DNA of 64,000 bases from Inia geoffrensis (GCA_036417435.1 CM070899.1:104286368-104350367), one strand, 5' to 3'. Shown: positions 36,334-50,507, numbered from the stretch's first letter. Made by a program: numbers and translations. Notes: a model not told the origin generated them from the sequence alone.

Positions 36334-39300
36334 CAGGCCTCTGTGAAGTTGTTACCATGGTAACGGCCCCTGGAGCCTCGGCAGGCCTGGGTCCCACGGC
36401 CGGAGGCTGCTGCTGCTGAGGCAGCAAGGGAGGAGGATGTGCCACCTGACCAGCGGCACCTCGGGCCGCTACTGCCCATTCTCCCCTGCGTGTTACCGCA
36501 GTGTCCCGATCCAACGTGGCCCTCGTACAGGTAAGCAAAGCCTGGTGTACCCAAATGAGGGTGGAGCAGCTGAGAGGGAAGAGCGGTGAGGAAACCGGAT
36601 CTCCACAGCTCCTGCTAGGCAGGTTCCCACCTCCAGCCCCCTTCATCAGAGTCGCCCCACCTGCGAACCACGGCACCCTCCGAGTAGCCAACCTGAAAGG
36701 CTTCCGATATGCCTGGGGTGGGGCAGTGCAGGTTCAGGGGCAGGAGGTGAGCATACACAAGCCCAGGATTGTGTGTTTAGCCGCGTTCGACTCCCCATTT
36801 CCAATCCGACACCGGGATCCCCTCTAAGGCTTTCTTTCCCCAAGTTACCAGAGACGACACGGAGTAGTGCTGCCGCCTTGTGGCACACTGCCGTAACAAC
36901 ATTACCAACTGTGCTGAAAGGCAACTATCATTCACAAGGCCTAAGGCCTGCGGCTTTGCAGACACAACCCTGCCCTCAAGAAATATCCTGGGCTGGGTAA
37001 TCTGAAATGAATTCAAATCAGGCCCGACTCTCAGGCGGAAAGCTTTCAAGACCTCAGTGGTACTCACCTACGTTTTAGAAAACAGCACATTCAAATGAAA
37101 AGATGCTCAGGATCTGTCATGATTAGAGAGTGAAAAGAAAGCTAGACGAGGAGTTCCCTGTCTGCGGTCCTCTTAAATCCTAAAATTTTAAGTGCTCAAG
37201 AGGGCATGCCAAAAGGAGAAGCCAGCTATTGCTGTTGGTGCGATTGTAAATTGGTAACAGCCGCTATGAGGATCAGTAGGCACATTCCTGACCAAACTGA
37301 ACACTGGAGGTACCACGAGATTCGGCAACCCCGCTGTAGGTCGTAGAACCAGAGACTAGCATCATTGGAAGGAAGCACTTGCACCCCAGCATTCCTTGTG
37401 GTACCCTTGACCCCAACGAAGACATACAAACGAACCAAGTGTCGAGCGAGTGGCGAAGGGAGAAAGATGGGATGCTACCTACACACCCTCGACTAGCACT
37501 CAGCCACAGAACAAAATGAACTCATACTATTGGCAGCAGCATGGGTGGAGCACTAGATGATCTCACTAATTCTGGTCAATTAGAGGCAGCAAGACACATT
37601 TGCCCAGATACCACTTATGTGTGCAGTCTCAATAGGGATACAAAGGAAGCTAGTAAAGAAAGGAAACACAGGCTCACAAAGGGAAGAAAGAAGTGAGGGG
37701 TTCCCACAGGGGCAAATTGGAGACCGGGGAAGGGGGAATTAGGAGACTGGGATTAACAGTAACACACTTAACGTATCCAAAAGTGCTCATCAAGTGCAAC
37801 ACACCCAAAAGCACAGGGAATGCTACAACACATTCCTCGATAAACTAACAGGGCAAAGAATCCGAAACCCTACAGGTACAGCTACGTTTATACTTGCATC
37901 AAGTGGCTGTAGAACTCAAACAGACGCAACACTTTATATGAACTAGGCTGAAAGAAAAAAGGACTGTTCAATGACAAGGCAAGTAAGGGGTTAAGAAATG
38001 CCCACTTTCGTACCTCAGGCCTCTTTTTTGTCGGCGGGTGTCAGACCCCTGGAGCCTCAGCAGGCCTGTTTCCCGCGGCTGGAGGATGCTGCTGCTCTTC
38101 TCCCCTGCGTGGTACCACAATCTCCCGATCCAACATGGCCCTCCTACAGGTAAGCATAGCCTGGTGTACCCAAATGATGGTGGAACAGCTGAGAGGGAAG
38201 GGCTGTGAAGAAACCGCATCTCCACAGCTCCTGCTAGGCAAGTTCCCACCTCCAGCCCACTTCATTAGAGTCGCCCCACCTGCGAACCACGGCACCCTCC
38301 GAGTAGCCCACTGGCAAGGCCTGCAACATGCCTGGGGTGGGGCAGTGCAGGTGAAGGGGCAGGAGGTGAGCCTACAAAAGCCCAGGGTTGTGTGTTTAGC
38401 TGCGTTCGACTCCCCATTTCCAATACAATGCCGGGAACCCCGCTAAGGCTTTGGTTCCCCACGTTACCAGAGACGACACGTAGTAGTGCTGCCGCCTTGT
38501 GGCACACTGCCGTAACAACCTTACCAACTGTGCTGAAGGGCACCTATCATTCACAAGCCTTAAGGCCTACGGCTTTGCAGACACAACCCTGCCCTCAAGA
38601 AATATCCTGCGCTGGGTAATCTGAAACGAATTCAAATCACGCCCGACTCTCAGGCGGGAACCTTTCAAGAAGTCAGTGGTACTCACCGGCGTTTTAGAAA
38701 ACACCACATTCAACCCAAAAGATGCTCAGGATCTGTCATGATTCGAGAGTGGAAAGAAAGCTAGACGAGGTGTTCCCTGGCTGCAGTCCTCTCAAACCCT
38801 AAAAGAGTAAGATCTCAACAGGACATGCCAGAAAGGGAAGCCAGGTATTGCTGTTGGTCGGATTGTAAATTGCTAACAGCCTGTAATGAGGATCACTAGG
38901 CATATTCCTTACCAAACTAAACACTGGATGTACCACCAGATTCGGCAACCCCGCTACAGGTCGTGTAACCAGAGACTGGCATCATTGGAAGGAAGCACTT
39001 GCAGCCCAGCTGTCCTTGTGGTACCCATGACCACAGCCAAGACATACAAACGAACGAAATGGGGAGCGAGGGGTGAATGGAGAAAGATGTTCTGCTACCT
39101 ACACACCCTCGACTACCACTCAGCCACAGGGCAAATGAACCCATAGTCTTTGCAGCAGCCTGGGTGGAGCAGTAGATGATCTCACTAATTCTGGTCAATT
39201 AGAGGCAGCAAGACACATATCCCCGCATATCAAACTTATGTGTGCCGTCTAAATACAGATACTCTGGAAGCTAGTACACAAAGGAAACTCAGGCTCACAA

Positions 39301-39636
39301 AGGGAAGAAAGAAGCCTGGAGTTCCCTGAGGGGGAAATTGGAGACCGGGGAAGGTTGAAGTAGGACGTCGGGATTGACAGAAACACGCTTAACGTATCCA
39401 AAAGTGCTCATCAAGGGCGACCCACGCGCAAGCACAGGGAACGCTACAAAACATTCCTCAATAAACGAAGATTGCAAAGAATCCGAAACCCTACGGGTAC
39501 AGCTACGTGTATAATTGCATCGGGTGGCTGTACAACTCAAACAGACACAACATTGTATATGAACTAGGCTGAAACGGAAAAGGACTGTTCAATGACAAGG
39601 CAAGTGAGGGCTTAAGAAATGCCTACTCTGTTACCT
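36334..39636. repeat. Dimer D12, mosaic A and gamma-class B
   Basis: A (36334-38015) has a D11-like head (GTGAAG, X-box 36351-36364, GAGTAGCCAAC near 36694) but a D6/D9-like tail (CACCTACG near 37067, GTGTCGAGCG). The switch lies between about 36700 and 37067. CTCF-like 36870-36883 in A and intact 38489-38502 in B (38016-39636). B has an enlarged T run CTCTTTTTTGTCGG, also found in D14 and D20. Confidence 0.94.
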
Positions 39637-40598
39637 CAGGCCTCTGTGATGTTGTTACCACGGTAACGGCCCCTGGAACCTCGGCAGGCCTGGGTCCCAC
39701 GGCCGGAGCCTGCTGCTGCTGAGGCAGCAAGGGAGGAGGACGTGCCACCTGACCAGCGTCACCTCGGGCCGCTACTGCCCATTCTCCCCTGCGTGGTACC
39801 GCAGTCTCCCGATCCAACGTGGCCCTCGTACAGGTAAGCAAAGCCTGGTGTACCCAAATGAGGGTGGAGCAGCTGAGAGGGAAGAGCGGTGAGGAAACCG
39901 GATCGGCAACCCCGCTACAGGTCGTGTAACCAGAGACTAGCATCATTGGAAGGAAGCACTTGCAGCCCAGCTGTCCTTGTGGTACCCATGACCACAGCGA
40001 AGACATACAAACGAACGAAATGGGGAGCGAGGGGTGAATGGAGAAAGATGTTCTGCTACCTACACACCCTCGACTACCACTCAGCCACAGGGCAAAATGA
40101 ACCCATAGTCTTTGCAGCAGCCTGGGTGGAGTAGTAGATGATCTCACTAATTCTGGTCAATTAGAGGCAGCAAGACACATATCCCCGCATATCACACTTA
40201 TGTGTGCCGTCTAAATACGGATACTATGGAAGCTAGAACACAAAGGAAACTCAGGCTCACAAAGGGAAGAAAGAAGCCTGGAGTTCACTCAGGGGGAATT
40301 TGGAGACCGCGGAAGGGTGAAGTAGGAGGTCGGGATTCACAGAAACACGCTTAACGTATCCAAAAGTGCTCATCAAGGGCGACGCACCCGCAAGCACAGG
40401 GAACAATACTAAACATTCCTCAATAAACGAAGATTGCAAAGAATCCGAAACCCTGCGGGTACAGCTACGTGTACAATTGCATCGGGTGGCTGTACAACTC
40501 AAACAGACACAACATTGTATATGAACTAGGCTGAAAAGGAAAAGGACTGTTCAATGACAAGGCAAGTGAGGGCTTAAGAAATGCCTACTCTGTTACCT
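39637..40598. repeat. Hybrid unit D13: truncated A fused to B tail
   Basis: The first 268 bases (39637-39904) are a type-2 A head with X-box 39654-39667. At GGATC|GG the sequence jumps to the last 694 bases of a D11B-type monomer. The unit lacks the sense exon, B-box-like core, CTCF site and mini-exon. The tail shares the private GTGGAGTAGTAG of D11B. AACAATACT near 40404 is private. The join creates a spurious antisense reading frame of 174 codons (39623-40147). Confidence 0.95.
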
Positions 40599-43500
40599 CA
40601 GGCCTCTGTGAAGTTGTTACCATGGTAACGGCCCCTGGAGCCTCGGCAGGCCTGGGTACCACGGCCGGAGGCTGCTGCTGCTGAGGCAGCAAGGGAGGAG
40701 GATGTGCCACCTGACCAGCGGCACCTCGGGCCGCTACTGCCCATTCTCCCCTGCGTGTTACCGCAGTGTCCCGATCCAACGTGGCCCTCGTACAGGTAAG
40801 CAAAGCCTGGTGTACCCAAATGAGGGTGGAGCAGCTGAGAGGGAAGAGCGGTGAGGAAACCGGATCTCCACAGCTCCTGCTAGGCAGGTTCCCACCTCCA
40901 GCCCCCTTCATCAGAGTCGCCCCACCTGCGAACCACGGCACCCTCCGAGTAGCCAACCTGAAAGGCTTCCGATATGCCTGGGGTGGGGCAGTGCAGGTTC
41001 AGGGGCAGGAGGTGAGCATACACAAGCCCAGGATTGTGTGTTTAGCCGCGTTCGACTCCCCATTTCCAATCCGACACCGGGATCCCCTCTAAGGCTTTCT
41101 TTCCCCAAGTTACCAGAGACGACACGGAGTAGTGCTGCCGCCTTGTGGCACACTGCCGTAACAACATTACCAACTGTGCTGAAAGGCAACTATCATTCAC
41201 AAGGCCTAAGGCCTGCGGCTTTGCAGACACAACCCTGCCCTCAAGAAATATCCTGGGCTGGGTAATCTGAAATGAATTCAAATCAGGCCCGACTCTCAGG
41301 CGGAAAGCTTTCAAGACCTCAGTGGTACTCACCTACGTTTTAGAAAACAGCACATTCAAATGAAAAGATGCTCAGGATCTGTCATGATTAGAGAGTGAAA
41401 AGAAAGCTAGACGAGGAGTTCCCTGTCTGCGGTCCTCTTAAATCCTAAAATTTTAAGTGCTCAAGAGGGCATGCCAAAAGGAGAAGCCAGCTATTGCTGT
41501 TGGTGCGATTGTAAATTGGTAACAGCCGCTATGAGGATCAGTAGGCACATTCCTGACCAAACTGAACACTGGAGGTACCACGAGATTCGGCAACCCCGCT
41601 GTAGGTCGTAGAACCAGAGACTAGCATCATTGGAAGGAAGCACTTGCACCCCAGCATTCCTTGTGGTACCCTTGACCCCAACGAAGACATACAAACGAAC
41701 CAAGTGTCGAGCGAGTGGCGAAGGGAGAAAGATGGGATGCTACCTACACACCCTCGACTAGCACTCAGCCACAGAACAAAATGAACTCATACTATTGGCA
41801 GCAGCATGGGTGGAGCACTAGATGATCTCACTAATTCTGGTCAATTAGAGGCAGCAAGACACATTTGCCCAGATACCACTTATGTGTGCAGTCTCAATAG
41901 GGATACAAAGGAAGCTAGTAAAGAAAGGAAACACAGGCTCACAAAGGGAAGAAAGAAGTGAGGGGTTCCCACAGGGGCAAATTGGAGACCGGGGAAGGGG
42001 GAATTAGGAGACTGGGATTAACAGTAACACACTTAACGTATCCAAAAGTGCTCATCAAGTGCAACACACCCAAAAGCACAGGGAATGCTACAACACATTC
42101 CTCGATAAACTAACAGGGCAAAGAATCCGAAACCCTACAGGTACAGCTACGTTTATACTTGCATCAAGTGGCTGTAGAACTCAAACAGACGCAACACTTT
42201 ATATGAACTAGGCTGAAAGAAAAAAGGACTGTTCAATGACAAGGCAAGTAAGGGGTTAAGAAATGCCCACTTTCGTACCTCAGGCCTCTTTTTTGTCGGC
42301 GGGTGTCAGACCCCTGGAGCCTCAGCAGGCCTGTTTCCCGCGGCTGGAGGATGCTGCTGCTCTTCTCCCCTGCGTGGTACCACAATCTCCCGATCCAACA
42401 TGGCCCTCCTACAGGTAAGCATAGCCTGGTGTACCCAAATGATGGTGGAACAGCTGAGAGGGAAGGGCTGTGAAGAAACCGCATCTCCACAGCTCCTGCT
42501 AGGCAAGTTCCCACCTCCAGCCCACTTCATTAGAGTCGCCCCACCTGCGAACCACGGCACCCTCCGAGTAGCCCACTGGCAAGGCCTGCAACATGCCTGG
42601 GGTGGGGCAGTGCAGGTGAAGGGGCAGGAGGTGAGCCTACAAAAGCCCAGGGTTGTGTGTTTAGCTGCGTTCGACTCCCCATTTCCAATACAATGCCGGG
42701 AACCCCGCTAAGGCTTTGGTTCCCCACGTTACCAGAGACGACACGTAGTAGTGCTGCCGCCTTGTGGCACACTGCCGTAACAACCTTACCAACTGTGCTG
42801 AAGGGCACCTATCATTCACAAGCCTTAAGGCCTACGGCTTTGCAGACACAACCCTGCCCTCAAGAAATATCCTGCGCTGGGTAATCTGAAACGAATTCAA
42901 ATCACGCCCGACTCTCAGGCGGGAACCTTTCAAGAAGTCAGTGGTACTCACCGGCGTTTTAGAAAACACCACATTCAACCCAAAAGATGCTCAGGATCTG
43001 TCATGATTCGAGAGTGGAAAGAAAGCTAGACGAGGTGTTCCCTGGCTGCAGTCCTCTCAAACCCTAAAAGAGTAAGATCTCAACAGGACATGCCAGAAAG
43101 GGAAGCCAGGTATTGCTGTTGGTCGGATTGTAAATTGCTAACAGCCTGTAATGAGGATCACTAGGCATATTCCTTACCAAACTAAACACTGGATGTACCA
43201 CCAGATTCGGCAACCCCGCTACAGGTCGTGTAACCAGAGACTGGCATCATTGGAAGGAAGCACTTGCAGCCCAGCTGTCCTTGTGTTACCCATGACCACA
43301 GCCAAGACATACAAACGAACGAAATGGGGAGCGAGGGGTGAATGGAGAAAGATGTTCTGCTACCTACACACCCTCGACTACCACTCAGCCACAGGGCAAA
43401 TGAACCCATAGTCTTTGCAGCAGCCTGGGTGGAGCAGTAGATGATCTCACTAATTCTGGTCAATTAGAGGCAGCAAGACACATATCCCCGCATATCAAAC

Positions 43501-43901
43501 TTATGTGTGCCGTCTAAATACAGATACTCTGGAAGCTAGTACACAAAGGAAACTCAGGCTCACAAAGGGAAGAAAGAAGCCTGGAGTTCCCTGAGGGGGA
43601 AATTGGAGACCGGGGAAGGTTGAAGTAGGACGTCGGGATTGACAGAAACACGCTTAACGTATCCAAAAGTGCTCATCAAGGGCGACCCACGCGCAAGCAC
43701 AGGGAACGCTACAAAACATTCCTCAATAAACGAAGATTGCAAAGAATCCGAAACCCTACGGGTACAGCTACGTGTATAATTGCATCGGGTGGCTGTACAA
43801 CTCAAACAGACACAACATTGTATATGAACTAGGCTGAAACGGAAAAGGACTGTTCAATGACAAGGCAAGTGAGGGCTTAAGAAATGCCTACTCTGTTACC
43901 T
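40599..43901. repeat. Dimer D14, copy of D12
   Basis: Matches D12 at a constant offset of 4,265. X-box 40616-40629; CTCF-like 41135-41148 in A (40599-42280) and 42754-42767 in B (42281-43901). Differences include GGGTACCACGG near 40657 and CTTGTGTTACCC near 43281, so the copies have diverged slightly since duplication or have been partly converted by other units. Confidence 0.95.
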
Positions 43902-46900
43902 CAGGCCTCTGTGATGTTGTTACCACGGTAACGGCCCCTGGAACCTCGGCAGGCCTGGGTCCCACGGCCGGAGCCTGCTGCTGCTGAGGCAGCAAGGGAG
44001 GAGGACGTGCCACCTGACCAGCGTCACCTCGGGCCGCTACTGGCCATTCTCCCCTGCGTGGTACCGCAGTCTCCCGATCCAACGTGGCCCTCGTACAGGT
44101 AAGCAAAGCCTGGTGTACCCAAATGAGGGTGGAGCAGCTGAGAGGGAAGAGCGGTGAGGAAACCGGATCTCCACAGCTCCTGCTAGGCAGGTTCCCACCT
44201 CCAGCCCCCATCATCAGAGTCGCCCCACCTGCGAACCACGGCACCCTCCGAATAGCCCACCTGAAAGGCTTCCGATATGCCTGGGGTGGGGCAGTGCAGG
44301 TTCAGGGGCAGGAGGTGAGCATACACAAGCCCAGGATTGTGTGTTTAGCCGCGTTCGACTCCCCATTTCAAATCCGACACCGGGATCCCCGCTAAGGCTT
44401 TCTTTCCCCAAGTTACCAGAGACGACACGGAGTAGTGCTGCCGCCTTGTGGCACACTGCCGTAACAACATTACCAACTGTGCTGAAAGGCAACTATCATT
44501 CACAAGGCCTAAGGCCTGCGGCTTTGCAGACACAACCCTGCCCTCAAGAAATATCCTGGGCTGGGTAATCTGAAATGAATTCAAATCAGGCCCGACTCTC
44601 AGGCGGAAAGCTTTCAAGACCTCAGTGGTACTCACCTGCGTTTTAGAAAACAGCACATTCAAATGAAAAGATGCTCAGGATCTGTCATGATTAGAGAGTG
44701 AAAAGAAAGCTAGACGAGGAGTTCCCTGTCTGCGGGCCTCTTAAATCCTAAAATTTTAAGTGCTCAAGAGGGCATGCCAAAAGGAGAAGCCAGCTATTGC
44801 TGTTGGTGCGATTGTAAATTGGTAACAGCCTCTATGAGGATCAGTAGGCACATTCCTGACCAAACTGAACACTGGAGGTACCACGAGATTCGGCAACCCC
44901 GCTGCAGGTCGTAGAACCAGAGACTAGCATCATTGGAAGGAAGCACTTGAACCCCAGCATTCCTTGTGGTACCCTTGACCCCAACGAAGACATACAAACG
45001 AACCAACTGCCGAGCGAGTGGCGAAGGGACAAAGATGGGCTGCTACCTACACACCCTCGACTAGCACTCAGCCACAGAACAAAATGAACTCATACTATTG
45101 GCAGCAGCATGGGTGGAGCACTAGATGATCTCACTAATTCTGGTCAATTAGAGGCAGCAAGACACATTTGCCCAGATACCACTTATGTGTGCAGTCTCAA
45201 TAGGGATACAAAGGAAGCTAGTAAAGAAAGGAAACACAGGTTCACAAAGGGAAGAAAGAAGCGAGGTGTTCCCACAGGGGCAAATTGGAGACCGGGGAAG
45301 GGGGAATTAGGAGATTGGGATTAACAGTAACACACTTAACGTATCCAAAAGTGCTCATCAAGGGCAACACACCCAAAAGCACAGGGAATGCTACAACACA
45401 TTCCACGATAAACTAAGAGGGCAAAGAATCCGAAACCCTACAGGTACAGCTACGTTTATACTTGCATCAAGTGGCTGTAGAACTCAAACAGACGCAACAC
45501 TGTATATGAACTAGGCTGAAAGAAAAAAGGACTGTTCAATGACAAGGCAAGTAAGGGGTTAAGACATGCCCACTTTCTTACCTCAGGCCTCTTTGTCGTC
45601 GGCCGGTGTCAGACCCCTGGAGCCTCAGCAGGCCTGTGTCCCGCGGCTGGAGGATGCTGCTGCTCTTCTCCCCTGCGTGGTACCACAATCTCCCGATCCA
45701 ACATGGCCCTCCTACAGGTAAGCATAGCCTGGTGTACCCAAAAGATGGTGGAACAGCTGAGAGGGAAGGGCTGTTAAGAAACCGGATCTCCACAGCTCCT
45801 GCTAGGCAAGTTCCCACCTCCAGCCCACTTCATTAGAGTCGCCCCACCTGCGAACCACGGCACCCTCCGAGTAGCCCACTGGCAAGGCCTGCGACATGCC
45901 TGGGGTGGGGCAGTGCAGGTGAAGGGGCAGGAGGTGAGCCTACAAAAGCCCAGGGATGTGTGTTTAGCTGCGTTCGACTCCCCATTTCCAATACAACGCC
46001 GGGAACACCGCTAAGGCTTTGGTTCCCCACGTTACGAGAGACGACACGGAGTAGTGCTGCCGCCTTTTGGCACACTGCCGTAACAACCTTACCAACTGTG
46101 CTGAAGGGCACCTATCATTCACAAGCCTTAAGGCCTACGGCTTTGCAGACACAACCCTGCCCTCAAGAAATATCCTGCGCTGGGTAATCTGAAACGAATT
46201 CAAATCACGCCTGACTCTCAGGCGGAAACCTTTCAAGAAGTCAGTGGTACTCACCGGCGTTTTAGAAACAGCACATTCAAACCAAAAGATGCTCAGGATC
46301 TGTCATGATTCGAGAGTGGAAAGAAAGCTGGACGAGGTGTTCCCTGGCTGCAGTCCTCTCAAACCCTAAAAGAGTAAGAGCTCAACAGGGCATGCCAGAA
46401 AGAGAAGCCAGGTATTGCTGTTGGTCGGATTGTAAATTGATAACAGCCGGTAATGAGGATCACTAGGTATATTCCTTACCAAACTAAACACTGGATGTAC
46501 CACCAGATTCGGCAACCCCGCTACAGGTCGTGTAACCAGAGACTAGCATCATTGGAAGGAAGCACTTGCAGCCCAGCTGTCCTTGTGGTACCCATGACCA
46601 CAGCCAAGACATACAAACGAACGAAATGGGGAGCGAGGGGTGAATGGAGAAAGATGGTCTGCTACCTACACACCCTCGACTACCACTCAGCCACAGGGCA
46701 AAATGAACCCATAGTCTTTGCAGCAGCCTGTGTGGAGCAGTAGATGATCTCACTAATTCTGGTCAATTAGAGGCAGCAAGACACATATCCCCGCATATCA
46801 CACTTATGTGTGCCGTCTAAATACGGATACTATGGAAGCTAGAACACAAAGGAAACTCAGGCTCACAAAGGGAAGAAAGAAGCCTGGAGTTCACTCAGGG

Positions 46901-47204
46901 GGAATTTGGAGACCGCGGAAGGGTGAAGTAGGAGGTCGGGATTCACAGAAACACGCTTAACGTATCCAAAAGTGCTCATCAAGGGCGACGCACCCGCAAG
47001 CACAGGGAACGCTACTAAACATTCCTCAATAAACGAAGATTGCAAAGAATCCGAAACCCTGCGGGTACAGCTACGTGTACAATTGCATCGGGTGGCTGTA
47101 CAACTCAAACAGACACAACATTGTATATGAACTAGGCTGAAACGGAAAAGGACTGTTCAATGACAAGGCAAGTGAGGGCTTAAGAAATGCCTACTCTGTT
47201 ACCT
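43902..47204. repeat. Dimer D15 (A 43902-45583, B 45584-47204)
   Basis: A head copies D13A up to 44169 at offset 4,265, then continues as a normal type-2 monomer. X-box 43919-43932; CTCF-like 44438-44451. Private: TGGCCATTCT near 44041, CGGGCCTCTT near 44735, GCCTCTATGAGG near 44828. B is beta class with GGCCGGTGTC near 45601 and a one-base deletion in GTTTTAGAAACAGC near 46261, shared with D16B. Confidence 0.93.
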
Positions 47205-50200
47205 CAGGCCTCTGTGAAGTTGTTACCATGGTAACGGCCCCTGGAGCCTCGGCAGGCCTGGGTCCCACGGCCGGAGGCTGCTGCTGCTGAGGCAGCAAGG
47301 GAGGAGGATGTGCCACCTGACCAGCGGCACCTCGGGCCGCTACTGCCCATTCTCCCCTGCGTGTTACCGCAGTGTCCCGATCCAACGTGGCCCTCGTACA
47401 GGTAAGCAAAGCCTGGTGTACCCAAATGAGGGTGGAGCAGCTGAGAGGGAAGAGCGGTGAGGAAACCGGATCTCCACAGCTCCTGCTAGGCAGGTTCCCA
47501 CCTCCAGCCCCCTTCATCAGAGTCGCCCCACCTGCGAACCACGGCACCCTCCGAGTAGCCAACCTGAAAGGCTTCCGATATGCCTGGGGTGGGGCAGTGC
47601 AGGTTCAGGGGCAGGAGGTGATCATACACAAGCCCAGGATTGTGTGTTTAGCCGCGTTCGACTCCCCATTTCCAATCCGACACCGGGATCCCCGCTAAGG
47701 CTTTCTTTCCCCAACTTACCAGAGACGACACGGAGTAGTGCTGCCGCCTTGTGGCACACTGCCGTAACAACATTACCAACTGTGCTGAAAGGCAACTATC
47801 ATTCACAAGGCCTAAGGCCTGCGGCTTTGCAGACACAACCCTGCCCTCAAGAAATATCCTGGGCTGGGTAATCTGAAATGAATTCAAATCAGGCCCGACT
47901 CTCAGGCGGAAAGCTTTCAAGACCTCAGTGGTACTCACCTGCGTTTTAGAAAACAGCACATTCAAATGAAAAGATGCTCAGGATCTGTCATGATTAGAGA
48001 GTGAAAAGAAAGCTAAACGAGGAGTTCCCTGTCTGCGGTCCTCTCAAATCCTAAAATTTTAAGTGCTCAAGAGGGCATGCCAAAAGGAGAAGCCGGCTAT
48101 TGCTCTTGGTGCGATTGTAAATTGGTAACAGCCGCTATGAGGATCAGTAGGCACATTCCTGACCAAACTGAACACTGGAGGTACCACGAGATTCGGCAAC
48201 CCCGCTGCAGGTCGTAGAACCAGAGACTAGCATCATTGGAAGGAAGCACTTGCACCCCAGCATTCCTTGTGGTACCCTTGACCCCAACGAAGGCATACAA
48301 ACGAACCAACTGTCGAGCGAGTGGCGAAGGGAGAAAGATGGGCTGCTACCTACACACCCTCGACTAGCACTCAGCCACAGAACAAAGTGAACTCATACTA
48401 TTTGCAGCAGCATGGGTGGAGCACTAGATGATCTCACTAATTCTGGTCAATTAGAGGCAGCAAGACACATTTGCCCAGATACCACTTATGTGTGCAGTCT
48501 CAATAGGGATACAAAGGAAGCTAGTAAAGAAAGGAAACACAGGTTCACAAAGGGAAGAAAGAAGCGAGGGGTTCCCACAGGGGCAAATTGGAGACCGGGG
48601 AAGGGGGAATTAGGAGATTGGGATTAACAGTAACACACTTAACGTATCCAAAAGTGCTCATCAAGGGCAACACACCCAAAAGCACAGGGAATGCTACAAC
48701 ACATTCCACGATAAACTAAGAGGGCAAAGAATCCGAAACCCTACAGGTACAGCTACGTTTATACTTGCATCAAGTGGCTGTAGAACTCAAACAGACGCAA
48801 CACTGTATATGAACTAGGCTGAAAGAAAAAAGGACTGTTCAATGACAAGGCAAGTAAGGGGTTAAGACATGCCCACTTTCTTACCTCAGGCCTCTTTGTC
48901 GTCGGCGGGTGTCAGACCCCTGGAGCCTCAGCAGGCCTGTGTCCCGCGGCTGGAGGATGCTGCTGCTCTTCTCCCCTGCGTGGTACCACAATCTCCCGAT
49001 CCAACATGGCCCTCCTACAGGTAAGCATAGCCTGGTGTACCCAAAAGATGGTGGAACAGCTGAGAGGGAAGGGCTGTTAAGAAACCGGATCTCCACAGCT
49101 CCTGCTAGGCAAGTTCCCACCTCCAGCCCACTTCATTAGAGTCGCCCCACCTGCGAACCACGGCACCCTCCGAGTAGCCCACTGGCAAGGCCTGCGACAT
49201 GCCTGGGGTGGGGCAGTGCAGGTGAAGGGGCAGGAGGTGAGCCTACAAAAGCCCAGGGATGTGTGTTTAGCTGCGTTCGACTCCCCATTTCCAATACAAC
49301 GCCGGGAACACCGCTAAGGCTTTGGTTCCCCACGTTACCAGAGACGACACGGAGTAGTGCTGCCGCCTTTTGGCACACTGCCGTAACAACCTTACCAACT
49401 GTGCTGAAGGGCACCTATCATTCACAAGCCTTAAGGCCTACGGCTTTGCAGACACAACCCTGCCCTCAAGAAATATCCTGCGCTGGGTAATCTGAAACGA
49501 ATTCAAATCACGCCTGACTCTCAGGCGGAAACCTTTCAAGAAGTCAGTGGTACTCACCGGCGTTTTAGAAACAGCACATTCAAACCAAAAGATGCTCAGG
49601 ATCTGTCATGATTCGAGAGTGGAAAGAAAGCTGGACGAGGTGTTCCCTGGCTGCAGTCCTCTCAAACCCTAAAAGAGTAAGAGCTCAACAGGGCATGCCA
49701 GAAAGAGAAGCCAGGTATTGCTGTTGGTCGGATTGTAAATTGATAACAGCCGGTAATGAGGATCACTAGGTATATTCCTTACCAAACTAAACACTGGATG
49801 TACCACCAGATTCGGCAACCCCGCTACAGGTCGTGTAACCAGAGACTAGCATCATTGGAAGGAAGCACTTGCAGCCCAGCTGTCCTTGTGGTACCCATGA
49901 CCACAGCCAAGACATACAAACGAACGAAATGGGGAGCGAGGGGTGAATGGAGAAAGATGGTCTGCTACCTACACACCCTCGACTACCACTCAGCCACAGG
50001 GCAAAATGAACCCATAGTCTTTGCAGCAGCCTGTGTGGAGCAGTAGATGATCTCACTAATTCTGGTCAATTAGAGGCAGCAAGACACATATCCCCGCATA
50101 TCACACTTATGTGTGCCGTCTAAATACGGATACTATGGAAGCTAGAACACAAAGGAAACTCAGGCTCACAAAGGGAAGAAAGAAGCCTGGAGTTCACTCA

Positions 50201-50507
50201 GGGGGAATTTGGAGACCGCGGAAGGGTGAAGTAGGAGGTCGGGATTCACAGAAACACGCTTAACGTATCCAAAAGTGCTCATCAAGGGCGACGCACCCGC
50301 AAGCACAGGGAACGCTACTAAACATTCCTCAATAAACGAAGATTGCAAAGAATCCGAAACCCTGCGGGTACAGCTACGTGTACAATTGCATCGGGTGGCT
50401 GTACAACTCAAACAGACACAACATTGTATATGAACTAGGCTGAAACGGAAAAGGACTGTTCAATGACAAGGCAAGTGAGGGCTTAAGAAATGCCTACTCT
50501 GTTACCT
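47205..50507. repeat. Dimer D16 (A 47205-48886, B 48887-50507)
   Basis: Type-1 head with X-box 47222-47235; CTCF-like 47741-47754. A carries GAGGTGATCATAC near 47616 (changes the plus-strand donor from GTGAGC to GTGATC), CCAACTTACC and GAAGGCATAC. B carries the GTTTTAGAAACAGC deletion and CCTGTGTGGAG. These markers recur one dimer away in D15B and D17A at offset 3,303. Confidence 0.94.

Noticed and set aside
39623..40147. 174-codon antisense reading frame, the longest in the window
   Set aside because: It spans the 39904/39905 duplication joint and fuses two unrelated shadow frames; it is a by-product of the rearrangement.
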